Positions 35,728-48,751 of a DNA stretch of 64,000 nucleotides are shown piece after piece (position 1 is the first letter of the stretch; the number at the start of each line of letters is the position of its first letter). The stretch is taken from positions 39,861,501 to 39,925,500 of the forward strand of contig NC_134150.1 of NCBI RefSeq assembly GCF_033958435.1, read 5' to 3'. A program made the translations under genes and the position numbers. The notes beneath the pieces were generated by a model. That model was given only the letters and a program-made list of their open reading frames with translations. It ran no database searches and was not told where the DNA came from. The stretch is from Carettochelys insculpta. Lineage: Eukaryota > Chordata > Testudines > Carettochelyidae.

Positions 35728-35759
35728 CCTCCTGCAAACGCTGCAGGAGGCTATAAAAG
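35728..35759 (+). promoter_or_regulatory. Palindrome next to a TATA-like box
   Basis: A perfect 9-bp inverted repeat (CCTCCTGCA, 35728-35736, with 35742-35750) is followed at once by TATAAAAG (35752-35759). It could be an internal or antisense promoter, or chance. No exon follows that I can recognise. Confidence 0.2.
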
Positions 35760-37314
35760 GGACAGGCAGAAAAAGAGAAAGATCCCAACCCAGGCCAGCT
35801 CGCAGAAACCAAGATGTGATTCTGTTGGACATCACAGCAAGCACTTCAATCCTGCTGCACTGCTGGACGTGCTGGAGGAGCTAGACAAAGGAAGGAATGC
35901 TAATTTCATAATAGAAGTCCTTGGAAAGAACAACATGGGCCTGTAATATCTTCAGCTAAAAACAAAATGCATTTGCTGTTCCAGGCTTGTATGCCCCTCC
36001 CACTAAAAGGTGTCAAGGAAGAGGGGCCTTCTGCAGCATCTTGCAAAGAGGCAACATCATCACTGCCTTATTTCCATAAGAGGAGAAGCTAGTTTTCGGC
36101 TAATAAATAGGCTTCAGCAAGCAAAGACTATTCAAGGTCACAATGCCCATCAGTCTACAAACTATACATAGAGGAATCCCTTGCAGCCACTTCAGTGGTG
36201 GAACATTACAGCAGATTCACAGTACACAGAAATGCTCCATGAGAGTTGGGAATGAAGGGTACTGTGGTTCTAACCATGGGGAGAACACAGATTGGCAGCT
36301 TGTAGCTACCCACACTGGAATTTAGTCCAGGGCACTGGGGCCACCATCATCCTAGTTCTTGCCAAAAAGGGACCCTGGGATCGTCAGCTTCCACAAGTGC
36401 AGAGGACTTTGCATGTAATGACTCCTCCAAACCAGCATCAGCCCAAGCCTCAGAGCACAGCCCTGGGTTACAGCTTCAGAGCCATCTCAGAGAGAAGAGT
36501 CACCCCCAGAGAATGAACCAGCTCTAGTTCCTGTACCATCTTCCAGGTCTCCCTTGAAAGCACCAGCCCAGTTTGACCAAGGCTCAGAGTAGATCTGGTG
36601 AGGCCACCCCAGTAAGGTGCAATTCTTCAGTGAAAGTCCTTTTCCATTAGGTGCAACCACATCCATCAGGAGGCCCCAACAAGGCCCACGGAGCAGAGAA
36701 AGACAAGCCTTTCCCGAGCTCCAACCTCAAGTAATTATGGTGCCATCATCAGCAGTCCGGTTGAGAGAGGAGCAACATTTGAGCCTGATGACCACGAGTG
36801 CCCTTCCAACTCAGCCAACTAGGAGCTGAAGAGCCTTCTGAAGGGGATTGGTCAGGAGCTAAGTGATGGAGGTAAGTGATGGAGGTGATCTCTTCTAGGC
36901 ACCTCATTCAAATTCAGCCTGGGTTAGTAACAATTAGGCATTGTCTGACATTCAATGCCCAGCCAGTGAACTGCAGGAAGGGAGTGAGTGATCTAAATTC
37001 ATTTCCCAATGGGCAAATCTCAGCCGTCACCACCCTCAACAGGCACCTTCACTCACAATTTAACCAAGAGCGCAACTGTTTGCCCGGGCCTGGAGTCCTC
37101 ATCCTCATTAGAGCTGCTCGTTGCATGCACAAGGTTAAGGCATGTTACAGTACATTGCATGAGGAAGCCTGCGCTGCTCCTATCTGGGCTGCGTGCACGT
37201 TTCTGGGGGTTCATAGAAGGCTCCAGTCCCCAGGGCCAAAAATACAATGGTTAAGTTAACTCACTTTTCTGAGTGGTCACAATTAATACATAAGGAATAT
37301 GTAACGCCGACAAC

Positions 37315-37480
37315 CCCGGGTTGCTGGCCCCAGGGAGAGAACCTGTGAGCATAGGGTCTAAAGCCCTGCACTCTACCCCATGAGCTAAAGGCCAGTTGGG
37401 GTGCATCTGAGGCTGCAGAGCAGAGACTTCACTCACCCCAGATGAGGACTCAGTACCTTCAGGTACTGCAAACTTCCTGG
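37315..37480 (-). mobile_element. tRNA-derived SINE, copy A of a 246-bp spaced pair
   Basis: The minus strand around 37390-37320 folds like a tRNA: acceptor TGGCC/GGCCA, D arm with TTAGCTCATGGGGTAGAG, a 7-base anticodon loop CTTTAGA between AGGG/CCCT, and T stem CAGG/CCTG. The related body follows to about 37480. Confidence 0.65.
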
Positions 37481-37554
37481 GGGTGAGAGAGCATGTCCTG
37501 AGCTTCTGAGACCTTCCAGCAGTTCCTCCCGGCCAATGCACCAGCTGCAATGCT

Positions 37555-37730
37555 CACAGACCCAGGTTGCCGGCACCAGGGGTAGAACCTATAAACGTAG
37601 GGTCTAAACCTCTGCTCTCTACTGTGTGAGGTAGGGGCCAGCTGGCTCTCAGCTGAAGCTGTAGAGCAGAGACTTCACTCACCCCAGATGAGGTCTCAGT
37701 GCCTCTGGGTACTACAAATAGAAGACAGGA
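37555..37730 (-). mobile_element. tRNA-derived SINE, copy B
   Basis: Matches copy A at a constant offset of 246 bases over both the tRNA-like part (gggtctaaacctctgctctc) and the body (gagacttcactcaccccaga). Its acceptor stem is less well kept. Confidence 0.65.
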
Positions 37731-38339
37731 AAGTCCTCCTCCGCTGCAACTATTTTGACAGCAGAACAATAGAGTCCTCAGCATTAAACAAATTTGTGCA
37801 TCTATTTGACTCTTCATATTTTTGTAAATACAGGCTGTGCTGCTAATGAAGGCTCTGGGGGTGCTTCAGTCTGTCATATTCAATAGGCAGCCACTTTTTT
37901 GTATAATGACAGCAAGGCAGAGCTCCAAGAATAGGCATGAGCCATGTCTGCCTGCATGACGTATTCCAATGCAGGTTCAAGAAGCCAGGGAAAGCAGGAG
38001 AGGAGGAATTAAGAGCAAATGGAGCAGCCAGATGCAATGCAATTGTGTGCAAGGCAGCTAGAAAGGGATTGCAAAGTAACTCTTCCATAAGAGTTATCCC
38101 AGCAAAATGAGAAGCTTATTGCAGCGCACAGGGAGTTAGGCATTGGGACACGGCCTGCCCCATGAAACAACGTGATTCCAAGTGAAAGACATTATGCAAA
38201 CTCCTGTTATGATGAACTGCAAGTGGTACAAGAGGGAAAAATATCCACGAGTCTGCGCTAATGGAAGTTGTACAATATACACACACACAATTTCATCCAA
38301 GCTGACAGTGACCCACTGAGTGTTTCAATGAAGGACTGA

Positions 38340-38640
38340 AAAATGAACATAAAAATGGTGACACTGGGTCAGATCACAGATCCAGCTAGCCCAGTATCCT
38401 GTCTTCTGACAGTGGCCAAAGCCAGGTGTCCCAGGGAAAGAACAGGAGAGGGAACCGGTAGGTGATCCCTCACCCATCACCCATTCCTAGCTTCTACCAA
38501 ACTGAGGCTAGGGACCATCCTTTGCCCATCCTAGCTAATAGCCCTTGATGGACCTATCCATGAACGTATCAGACTCTTTTTGGAGGGCTTTGGCTGGAGA
38601 GTCCACGGAGTTTGTACACCAAGGTGTTTGACACTAGAAG
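38340..38640 (-). mobile_element. CR1-like LINE 3' region
   Basis: aaaaatggtgacactgggtc, ctagcccagtatcctgtctt, acagtggccaaagccaggtg and gaggctagggaccatccttt follow the order of a very common turtle LINE end, read in reverse. Subfamily not determined. Confidence 0.7.
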
Positions 38641-38720
38641 GCATGCTGACAACTGACTGGCAGCAGCGAAATGCCAAGGGCTGGAAGCTCTTTTGGGGCA
38701 GGAACTACAGTCCCGCTAAT

Positions 38721-38895
38721 ATTTTCCAACCATAGGTGGAATAAATTTTGTTATGTGCACCGAGGGATGTGTAGATGTGCACCACCCATAGAAACACAGG
38801 CTGATGTCTGGGGCCAGCTGTGGGCACCCTGCTAATCAGAAGGGCAGCATCTGAATTTCTGCTGGGCAGCTGCCCAAGCGCTCAGCTTACACAAA
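38721..38895 (+). repeat. Unclassified 165-bp interspersed repeat, copy 3
   Basis: It starts ataggtggaataaattttgt and has tatgtgcaccgaggga, ctgctaatcagaagggcagc and aagcgctcagcttaca. Confidence 0.75.
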
Positions 38896-38924
38896 ACGCT
38901 GGAAAGGATCCCTCTTTTGGGTCT

Positions 38925-39010
38925 GTGTTAGTAGAGCACCCAACACAAAGGGATTCTGGCCCACAATCGGCCCTTCTGCAGTGCTACCACAAGGCAAAAA
39001 AATAATACAA
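38925..39010 (+). repeat. Ancient SINE/LINE tail, worn copy
   Basis: It resembles the 7348 and 46768 copies (gtgttagtagagcacccaacac, a 'gtgctacca' stretch, ending in aataata). Confidence 0.4.
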
Positions 39011-40027
39011 GCAGGGAAGTTGAGCATGGGTATTCTAGGAGTGCATGAGGGTGTAATTAATTTTCTGGAAGCCAATGCTGCCACAAGCAAAATTATGCCT
39101 TCAGGAGGCAAAAGCAGCAGTGGGCCCGCGTATGCAGTAACAAACCTGGTATCCGTGTAAGAGGTCTCTGATCTCACAGTGGCAGAGAAACGCAGGAACT
39201 AGGAAACATCAGCAGTCTTGTCTATCATCGAAGTTATCTTTAAAGCACCCTAAGAAGTATCAGCCGCTCTTTAGCAATGAGGTGCTTCCCTCTGAGAACT
39301 TTACAAAGGGATATTCAGGGCAGTCCTAGCCATGCCGGTCCCAGGATATTAGAAAGACAAGATGAGCAAAGTTGTACCGTTTATTGGACCAGCTTCTGCT
39401 GGAGAGAGAAAAAGTTTCTGAGGCTCACAGAGCTCTGGTCTCTCTCACCAACAGTAGCTGGTTCAATCAAAAACATTACTTCACCCATCCTGCTGCTCAG
39501 ACAGAAAACCACGCAGCAAATGTGCAATTGTATCTGGATTTAGTTAATGAGCACCAACCAAAAATTCAGGGAAAAAAAATGAGGCCAACATTGGTCCCTA
39601 TAAAACTGACAGCTCAGGTGGCCTTGTCTGGCAAAGAGATACCTGGGAAAAGCAAGCAGTTAACTGTGTAATTAAATGCATGGAGTAGCATGTGTTAAAG
39701 TGTAAGGGCTGCACAGCTGTCACTCTGAAGGGTCTCACTCAATTGTTCACAAAGACATGAACTGCCATTTACAGATTTTCTGTCTTAGCCATTCAACTGC
39801 CAAAAATGTTATGCAAGGCCCCACTTCAGCCTAACACTCACCTACCCATCTGGAGGGTTCTGAGGCTTAAGTAATGCTTGTAAGGATCATCAGCGTCCCT
39901 TGAAAAAAGGGTGACTTATAATCACTGTTTATCACTTAATATTGCAAAGGCAGAAGAATGCGGCCAAGCAAAACAGTACTTCCATGACCTTGCAGCAGGG
40001 GGGAATATCAGCAGATTTTGTCTAACC

Positions 40028-40416
40028 CAGTGATTCTAAACCAAGGCTACACAGATCCTTTGCGGTACACAGAGGTCTTCTGGGGGTACATTTAGATATT
40101 TGCCTAGTTTTACAACAAGCATTAGCGAAGTCAGTACAATCTAAAATTTCATATGACTCCTTTGTACTGCTCTAGGTACTAAAAACGCTGAAATGTAAGC
40201 ACAACATTTAATGGTCCAGTGGCTTTATTTTTATAACCACATACTAAAAATTAGAAACCTTAGCGGTATTTCAGTCCTGGTGTGTTGAGACGCTTTTGTA
40301 TTTTTGTGGCTTGTTGCGTAAGCAAGTAGTTTATAAGTGAGGTGAAACTTGGGGTGCGCCGGACAAATCAGACTCATGAAAGGGGGACCAGAGTCTGGAA
40401 AGTTTTAGAGCCACTG
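40028..40416. mobile_element. hAT non-autonomous element
   Basis: The ends CAGTGATTCTAAACC and TTTTAGAGCCACTG form inverted repeats. The flanking octamers GTCTAACC and TTGTAACC agree at 6 of 8 positions. No transposase is present. Confidence 0.75.
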
Positions 40417-40924
40417 TTGTAACCGGCTGATTCTCAAGTGGGGGGTGGGGGTGGGCGCCACAAAATATAGCAGGGAAGGAAATGGAAGTTTACACACTGA
40501 AGAGACCCACTCTGGCACACTCTGACCTTTTCAAGGTCAAGTATTATCAGTCAGCCTCTCCAAACACACTTGCAAATACATCATACAGGCACGTCGCCAC
40601 CGTTACCACTGATAACACTTTTGCCTTTTACCGTATAGCTAAGCAGATAAACATTTTACTTAGACACTAGGCTTCCTCCTGAAAAGGTTGAGAAACTGTG
40701 GTCTATCCTTTTGCACTGATGCTACTCCCCCTAATGCAGCAGCGCTGGGGCTAAACTCTACCATAACAGGCACATTAAAATGGAGAGAGCTGTGCCATGT
40801 TGGATAGACAAGTGGTGTTAAGGACCTGATTTTCAGAGGTGCTGAGCACCTGCAGTTTCAGTGGGAGCTGTAAGTACTCAGCCCCTGTAACCAATATCAG
40901 CTTTGCCTCACTAGTTAACTGCTA

Positions 40925-41015
40925 CAGCAACGAAGGGTCCTGTGGCACCTTATAGACTAACAGAAAAGTTTAGAGCATGAGTTTTCGTGAGTTAACTCAC
41001 TTCAGATGCTGGAAC
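40925..41015 (-). mobile_element. Penelope tail fragment
   Basis: The plus strand shows ggtcctgtggcaccttatag, actaacagaaaagttt, the complement of the family ending. The ribozyme part is collapsed (no CTGANGA box). Confidence 0.65.
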
Positions 41016-41439
41016 TGCTAGTTAACTGCTGTGTGACAAGAGCAGGTGGTAGGAGCAAGAGCTATATAATTGAGTTAGTTTCCTGGGCTCCTTGGGGCAG
41101 AGAACTTCCATATCTGTAAAGCTAAACACCACCAAAATTAAGCTCTTCTACATGAATTACATGACATGACATATAAATATGTAGAAAAGGGAATTTAATT
41201 TGCAATTGCTGCAAGCAATCTCGGAGCAGAAACTGGAAGGGGGAAAAAATCCTTTTACTTCCATAAATATGAAAAAAAATTCTGAAAATTATTAACCCGC
41301 TTATTTTTTCTCATTTCACAGCATTTTATCTGGCATCAGCTTGGGGTTTTTGGGGGCTAAAACACAAAGCAAAAGAAGCAAGTCAGACTTCATGCCAAAA
41401 GCTGCATTAGACACAGGTAGTGGTTCAATAATGTAATGC

Positions 41440-41620
41440 TGTCCTTTACGTGGCACTTCCTTAAAATGCCTTACAAAAGTGGCTTGGAATTACCTCTATT
41501 TTATAAAGGTGGAAAGTGAAGCAGAGAGGGGTAATGACCTTCCCCAGGTCACATAAGTAAGTCAGTAGCAGAGCCTGGACTCGGTCCCAGATCTCACGTC
41601 TCCAACCACATCACGATGCC
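41440..41620 (-). repeat. MIR-like SINE fragment
   Basis: ctctattttataaaggtgga, gaccttccccaggtcacata and agtcagtagcagagcctgga follow the inverted MIR order. Confidence 0.6.
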
Positions 41621-41885
41621 AGCCTGTTCAGCCAAACTATGGAAGCACCATACCGCTGGAGGCATGCAGGGTAGGTACATGCACAGGAGAAGTGCAGGGC
41701 TCAAACTGCAAGGGAGGGACCCAAGTCAAGATTGAAGTTCATGGGAAGGGCTGGGCCCAGGACCAAAGCGGAAGCTGAGAGGCAGGTTTGATGAGCATTG
41801 CAGAGTTAGGAAGACTGGAAGGAGCAGGTAGTGCTGCAGGTCAAACCAAGAAATACCCACAGTGGATGAGACCAACAATTTATCT

Positions 41886-42000
41886 ATGCCAGGGGTGGGA
41901 AAAACGTTTGACCCGAGAGCCATACCTGAGTAAGCCCATTGTATGGTGGACCATAAATACTTATGTCACTGCCAGATCCAACTCTCCTGACCACACGCCA
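41886..42000 (+). mobile_element. hAT left-end fragment
   Basis: It begins CAGGGGTGGGAAAAACGTTT and GACCCGAGAGCC, a common hAT left end. A hAT-like right end (TTGAGAACCAGTG) sits near 42216, but I cannot show that the two belong together. Confidence 0.45.
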
Positions 42001-42559
42001 CAGGTGCAGCAGTGAGCCGAGCCAGCAAGCCCCCAATGCGCTCCCCAGCTGCAGCTCAAAGGTCAGGTGCGAATGTCCAAGGGGCCAGGTACACCCTGTG
42101 TTGTCATGCCAATCTAAGTCATGCACCTCTGCCTTCAGACAGACCCATGTTTCTCTGTAACGTCCAGCAGTTAAACTCAGACAACACCCACCGGAACCAG
42201 GACTGTTGAGAACCAGTGCAATCATTCCTGCATTTTTATGGGTGTCAAGTTCATTCACAAACACACAGGGCTGGAACCACCGAAGGACTTTACAAAACCT
42301 AACATTAACAACATATGAGCCATTCAGTCTGAACATACTGAGGTTGCTGTTCCAATTTCAACCTCCTCCTCCGCCCGCCTGCGAAACCAAAACCCTGTGA
42401 CATTGAGCAGGGCAATCAAAAAGTAAAAGTGACAAGTCAAAAACAAATGGCCCCTTCTATTTAAATGCCCTGTCTGAAGTAAAGTGTTGGGGATTTCTTG
42501 GATATTTTCCCATAATTGGTAAGCTAAACTATGACCAGCAAAGACAAAGCAACGCTTTA

Positions 42560-42775
42560 TCCTTCATCTCTCAGAACTGCAGGGACCTTGAGAGGATTTC
42601 AAGTCCAGTCCCCTACAGCAGGGCCAATCATCATCCCTGACAGTTTTGTTTGGTTGTTTTTTCCTCCAAATTTAACCTGCCCCGGGCCCTTGATAGACCC
42701 GTTTAAGGACTGAATTCACAACCCTGGGTTTACAAGGCCAAGGCTCTAACCACTTAGATATACTCTCCCCCTTCT
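42560..42775 (-). mobile_element. Cry I-type tRNA SINE
   Basis: It has the same layout: a tRNA head (worn A box ATATCTAAGTGGTTAGAGCC) at the right and a CR1-like tail at the left. A T-rich insertion lies at about 42645-42668. Confidence 0.75.
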
Positions 42776-44544
42776 TTGCATTAATTCACCTGCCTCCCTC
42801 AAATCAGTGGATAAAAAGTCTAATAGCATTTACAGGACTGCATTGCACATTTTTATAAACTAACCGACCCTATTTTCAGAGATTGCAGGAACTCACTGAG
42901 CCCTGTGAAATATACCAAGAGTTCAACTCTTTTGAAAATCAGGCCATATACTTACCGACCTAAATATGGGCTTAAAAGACGACTTTTATTTTATTTTAAA
43001 GTGTCACCTTATCCGAAAGTCAGCGTTCCTCCCAGATGGTCAAAACATTTCCTATTTATCCCACCAGAGTCTAGTTTTGAACACAGAGAAGCTGGAGCAT
43101 GGGGTGTCTGTTTCGGGATTCTGCCTAAACGTTCTCTGCTTGCTTGACATCCCAGACAAATGAAGGCAGGGGAACTGGAAATAAGTAGCTTGGCTGTCAA
43201 TCAGCCACTTTGCTGAAGGGATCAGAATCTTCAAGTCATGTGCCACTAGATTAACAACGAAGCAAAGGCAATTTCATGTTTAACAGCAATGGGACTGAAC
43301 AGTCTTCGCTCACTGTATTCAAGGGAAAAAAAATTCCTTTGAAGCTGGGATAAGTAATTAAACATTAAGTAATGCCCAGGAGACAACACGATTCAAGGTC
43401 TGTTGCTACAAAACTCTGAGCACCAACTCCCCTCGAAGTCAGTGGCAGGTAAGTGTGCTCAGCATATCACAGGGCTGAGCATTTACAGAAGACATGCCTT
43501 GAAAAGATCCCGACCTATAGCTACGGGCAGTAATGCAAACGCTACCACTGGCCCAGTTCACCGAGAGACCAGTCAAAGACCAGAAACGTACGGTCTGTCT
43601 GCCAGGAACGCACCAATCTTCTTCAGTTCAATAAAAAGCAGCTTTAAGGACATGTTGATCACTGCAATGTCGAACCTGCAAGCCCGAGTCAGCTGACCCA
43701 CAGCCACGCAGTGGGTCTTTTATGGCAATGTCAAAGGACAGGGATCTGACTCAAATCCTTTATGCCCCTAGGATCGGCAGGGTGCTGGAAAGAGGCAGCA
43801 TCAGGAAAGGGAAGGAGAAAACGAAAGTTCATGTCATTCCTGAGTTCCTCCTCTCGGGTGACTGGTCAGCATCGCTGGCAGGCACTGGGAGCAGCTATCT
43901 ATGTTCACTTTTCTGGAGCCAAGACCGTGCAAAGGCAGGGCCTCTGGGAACAGAGGGCTTAAGCAGGATGCAAAGAAAAGAGAAAGTGGCAGCCAGCCCA
44001 CTGGGAAGTAGTCACTAGCTAGCCTTACCAGCACAATACAGATTTCCCCAGCACACTAATGGCCTCATCTGCTACTTATCCACTTTCCAGTTGTAACGGT
44101 CAGCAACAGCTACCACATCTCTGGATTTACTGTTTCCAAAATCAACTCTAAGCAGGTTAAGATGCAAAGAGGCGCTGAAGGCCAGGTTTGAACCTGAGTA
44201 AATGCCACTTACACAGCAGCATAAAACACATCCTGGTCAGGCAGTAAGGACAGCAAACATAGAAACAGAGATCCCAGCAGGGTGACTGCCCCTTAGAAGA
44301 TGCGCTAGTGGTACTTTAACAGCAGCAAAATTCAGAGGACAGTTGGATAGTCGCCTGCTGTACCTGAGAAAACAGACTCAGAAGCAGCTCAACACTTGCT
44401 TCAAAACAGAGCAGCTGCCCAGCTATTAACAAGGGTTGGGAAACGCACATCCCAGTGGCTTACTCACTACTCGGGCTGCCAGTCCTCATCTTCAAAGCAC
44501 TCTGTGGGGCTGACTTGAGCTGCCTAAACATGACGACCTCTGCC

Positions 44545-44795
44545 ACTCAAGCATTAAGGGAGGTTTAGGTTGGACATTAGGAAAAAGTTCCCAACTGTCA
44601 GGGTGGTCAAACAGTGGAATAAATTGCCTAGGGAGGTCGTGGAATCTCCATCACTGGAGATATTTAAGAACAGGTTAGATAGATGTCTATCAGGGATGGT
44701 TTAGACAGTACTTGGTCCTGCCCTTGGGGCAGGGGGCTGCACTCGATGGCCTCTCGAGGTCCCTTCCACTCCTAGTGTTCTATGATTCTATGATC
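44545..44795 (+). mobile_element. CR1 LINE 3' end
   Basis: A plus-strand copy: ggaggtttaggttggacatt, ggtggtcaaacagtggaata, ggaggtcgtggaatctccat, ending in tctatgattctatgatc, the CR1 terminal repeat. The RT frame is truncated. Confidence 0.9.
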
Positions 44796-44860
44796 ATCTC
44801 GCTCGCGTGCTGTCTTATGGAAGCCCCCAGAGGTTCCAGGAAGCAGTGTTCTGGTTTCAT

Positions 44861-45024
44861 CCCCATTCCTGGGTGGAATAAATTTTGTTGCGTGCACCAA
44901 GGATATGCAGATATGTACCGCCAGCACAGAAACATGTTGCCGGCTGGAGGTGCTCTGCTAATCAGCGGGGCAGCACCTGAATCACTCCTGGGTGCCCCCC
45001 CCCGCATGTGCTGATCTTACAGGG
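44861..45024 (+). repeat. Unclassified 165-bp interspersed repeat, copy 4
   Basis: It starts cctgggtggaataaattttg and has gctctgctaatcagcggggc. It directly follows a CR1 3' end (44545-44795). Confidence 0.75.
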
Positions 45025-46767
45025 ACCAAGGATCCCATCGCAGTGCGTTCTGTACAGTCCCTACCCAAAGCACTCACGCTCAGTTCCTAAGGAACCTTCA
45101 GCCACAAGGATGAACTAGGAGAGCTCTCTTCATCATTCCCCCCACGCACTGGCCCAGGACCCCAGAATGTGTTTCTGCAGGCGGGGAAGAGTGATCATGA
45201 ACCTTGTTGCTTTCAATCAAAAACCACCACCCCCTTTCTGGCTGTCCTACCACTGGCAAACAATACCACAATGGAGGGTCCGAAGGGTGAGATGAAAGAT
45301 CCTCTCTAAAGCAGCTTTTGTGAGCCTCAATGGCAAGGATGGTATATGTCATACACAGAAATAAACCTAAAAAGATCAGCTCCCAGCAACAAAGAGAAAA
45401 GATTCCCTTCCTCTGAAGTTCACACCCAACATAGTAATTCTCTGGTAAGAAGCCAAAGAGTTCCATCTTTTCACAGCACTTCACCACAAAAATTCGTACC
45501 TTTTGTCAGCCAGTTGTGTACAGCACGGACACGCCCCATTTGTAAAGCATTCCTACACGCTGCAAGGAGTGTTTGGCTTTGGTGGAATTATCACTTAGTG
45601 CTCCAGGAGGAAACAGGTCACTTCCTGCTACGTGATCACTCCGATAGGGGCAATACCTCAGAACACAAACGACAACCGTCCTCCGTCCCCTTCCTCCCTA
45701 CACAAATCCTCTTCTTGGCTTGCAGAGTCTCTGGGTCACAGTCAGGATCGACCTGTGTGTTTGCACAGCACCCAGAGGTTCCTCCACCCCAGACGGATAC
45801 TCTGGAGGCACAGCAAATTATTTGATGTGGTATCGATCAAACGTGTCTCTGAAACTGAACCCCCACTCAGTGGAAAGAGACAGCATGGTGTTGCCACACA
45901 CATGGGACGGCTGCCACACGAGCCCCACCACTTGGTGGGACAAGCATGTGGTGGAGGTGGCTCCTTTTGAGGCTCACTTGGGGCAGGGCAGCGGGGCAGC
46001 CCTGTGAGTCACCGGTAATTTGCACAGGTGCCTGGCTGGGGCAGGTAGCACCTGGCTGGTGGGGGGCTACGGAGATTAATAAATTTTGTTTTGGCGCCCC
46101 TGGTTTACAGGTTCTTACTTTTATGACTTGCTTTGAAGAGGCCACTCGCTCAAGAAAAGAGAAGAGGACGGTGATGCCTTTTAAGACCCTGCTCAGCTCC
46201 CAAAGAGGAGAAAACAGTCGATGACTCACTCCACAGAATGCCGCAGTTCAGGCAGAGGCTAAAAAGAAAGCTGCAAGATTCCAGGGGTGCACTGGGGGAG
46301 AAAGTTGCTCTCCCTACACACACAGGGTTACATCTTTGCTAAATCTGTTTGCTTCTTCTCACCATCCTGACACTTGCTGGAAGTGTGAAGTTCACATGAA
46401 TCACCATCAGCCAGCGTAGATACCAGGCAGTGACAATGTTAGCGAGAAGGAGAACTTGTCATTGACGCTGACGAGAGATAAACGAATAACTGGCGGGGTA
46501 ATGGTGAACTGCTCGCTACACCTGTGCATGCAAGCTATTGTAGGGTTTCCTGCATCTCCAACTGGCAAGAGACTGTCTCTCATGAGGGGATCAAGGCATC
46601 ATGATTCAGTCTCATGACCTCCAGAGAAGATCACACCAAACCTCTATCAGTACACACCCATCACAGGGCAGCAGAAGCTGCTGCAGAGCACAGAAGCAAT
46701 AAAAGGGCAATGCAAATATTCCATACCCCACTCACTGACACACCAGTGGGGCAGGGAATTTTTGTTC

Positions 46768-46855
46768 TGTGTTTGTACAGCACCTAGCACACAGGGCATC
46801 AGGGCCATAACCAGGCTCCTAAGCTCTACAACAATAATAATACACAATGGGTTCG
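46768..46855 (+). repeat. Ancient SINE/LINE tail, second copy
   Basis: It has the same gtttgtacagcacctagcac core as 7348-7440, then cctaagctctac and an ataataata end. Confidence 0.55.
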
Positions 46856-47424
46856 ATCCTGCTAAGTCCTCAGAATGGGACCTGGCTACTCAGAGACCAC
46901 TTCAGCCTCCCCATCAGCCTTTACGTACAGGTTTTCACTACCAGACCATAGGGGAACACAGCCTCGGGGAGTGACAAACCCTGCTATTTCTACCGCAGTT
47001 TCCATTCTGCCACTTTGCACCATCTTCTCTGAAGCTTTAGCATGTTTTGGCAGTTCACTAAGGTTATTTGCCCCATCTCATAGGACAGCCAGCAGATGGC
47101 ATACAGCAACATTGTGCATGCTTTTAAAAATGCACACACCCATACCACAACTCACCCACCCATCCACCAAAAAACAGTCCACAGGGATCCCTCTTGCTTC
47201 CCAGCAAAACTTGAACAACAAAGCACCAGGAATAATTCAAAATACAACTGTCAAAACAACAGATGAACAAGGTGAATGAAGCGTCCTTTCTGTTTTATTC
47301 TCCGTTTGTTCAGTGACTCGTGGCAAACTGTAGTTACCTCGCAAGGAAAGTCCCAGCTACTACAGAGAAGTCTCCAACATTATGCCCTTAGCCTCCCTGC
47401 AGAAATGCAGCCAGTGCCAACCTG

Positions 47425-47517
47425 TTGTACCAGTGGCTAGGGCACTAATCACCGGTTTAGAACTTGCAAGACCAAGATTCAAGTCGTTGCTTTGTCCAGG
47501 AGCAGCGTTCCCCGTGA
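47425..47517 (+). mobile_element. tRNA-derived SINE fragment
   Basis: The A box is in CCAGTGGCTAGGGCACTAAT and the B box in AGATTCAAGTCGTTGC. It ends against the 165-bp repeat copy 5. Confidence 0.6.
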
Positions 47518-47675
47518 GATGAGCATTGCGGCGGCCGCCCAGGAGAGTTTCAGGTGCTGCCCAGCTGATTCGCAGAGCGCCCACATCAGCAGCATACGTT
47601 CCCGCTGGTAGTACACATCCACACATGCCCTCGTGCACATAACATTTATTCTGCCCATGGATGGAAAAAGTTAGC
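47518..47675 (-). repeat. Unclassified 165-bp interspersed repeat, copy 5
   Basis: An inverse copy: cagctgattcgcagagcgcc, cgtgcacataacatttattc, ccatggatgg. It abuts a tRNA-like SINE on its left. Confidence 0.75.
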
Positions 47676-48751
47676 AGCAACCCTGCGGAGGACCCCCAGG
47701 CGATAGCAGAATGGGTACTGGTTGGGACAGGGATTACCAGTATTTGAGAAAGGCCTATCCTGCACATTGCTAGCTCTAAACAAAGACTAACAGCACCCAC
47801 CAATTTATGATGCTCCATAGTGACTCAGAATTCCATTAGCCTGGCAGTGGTGAAACTGCCTGTTTAAGTGAAGCTTTAATAAACAATGCAGCAGGTGCAC
47901 AGTCTCTTGGCTAATCGCTGCACAGCCGCTAGCACAGGGCTTTCAAAAGGAATTATCCGCTGAAACAAAGGGAATGTTATTTCTCTCTGACAGGTAGTGA
48001 TCTTAATGCTTTCAACACAAGGCGAGCTGAGCTGCACGTCCCAGCTCACCATCGGGAGCCAGGGACCCACCTGATCTTGGTCTTGGAATGGTTTGGTTTT
48101 AACAGACAGAGGAGCAGCACAAACCAAAAGAAACGTACAAAGGTTCAAAAGGTGCAGAACGGAAGGAAAGGGGACAATCCCCAGGCGCTCCGGAAGGGTT
48201 GTCAGAAGCTTGTTCGGCAGACCTTTCTAGTGCATCCCTGCCTTGTGCTCTCAAACTTGCCCTGAAGCACTAGCTGGGTTGCCCCAGTTATTTTTCAGTC
48301 CTGCTATGCGCGCTGATCTCATTCAAAGGGTAACAGGCGGCAGCAATGCATTCCAGCCATTGGACGGCCTAGTTACTAGGCTAGGAGATGATCCAGTGAC
48401 AACTCTCGCTAGGCAAAACATAAATTAATAGAGCCACTGCTTCCAGAGCCTATGCTTTAAAAAAAAAATCAAGCATCACAGCTCTCATGTACAATGTACT
48501 TCCAAGAAATTTGATAACAGTTTGATATACGTCTGTTTCCCTCCAAGGGGATGGGAGGGAGTTAACCAGATGTAAACCTCTCTGTCACCAATGCCACAGG
48601 GTGCACAAAACTAATCCAAGAACACAATTTGATGCTATTTCTCTATTGGAGAACAAAAAATATCTTCAGCATCTTCACAGTAATAGCTAAGCTACAAATT
48701 ACAGACCAAGGACTGGACTCAAGACAAAACTAACTGATGCCAAAGCCAGTT

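Noticed and set aside
37320..37395. Functional tRNA gene on the minus strand
   Set aside because: It folds like a tRNA, but it belongs to a repeated SINE with a duplicated neighbour, and the anticodon loop would read a stop codon.
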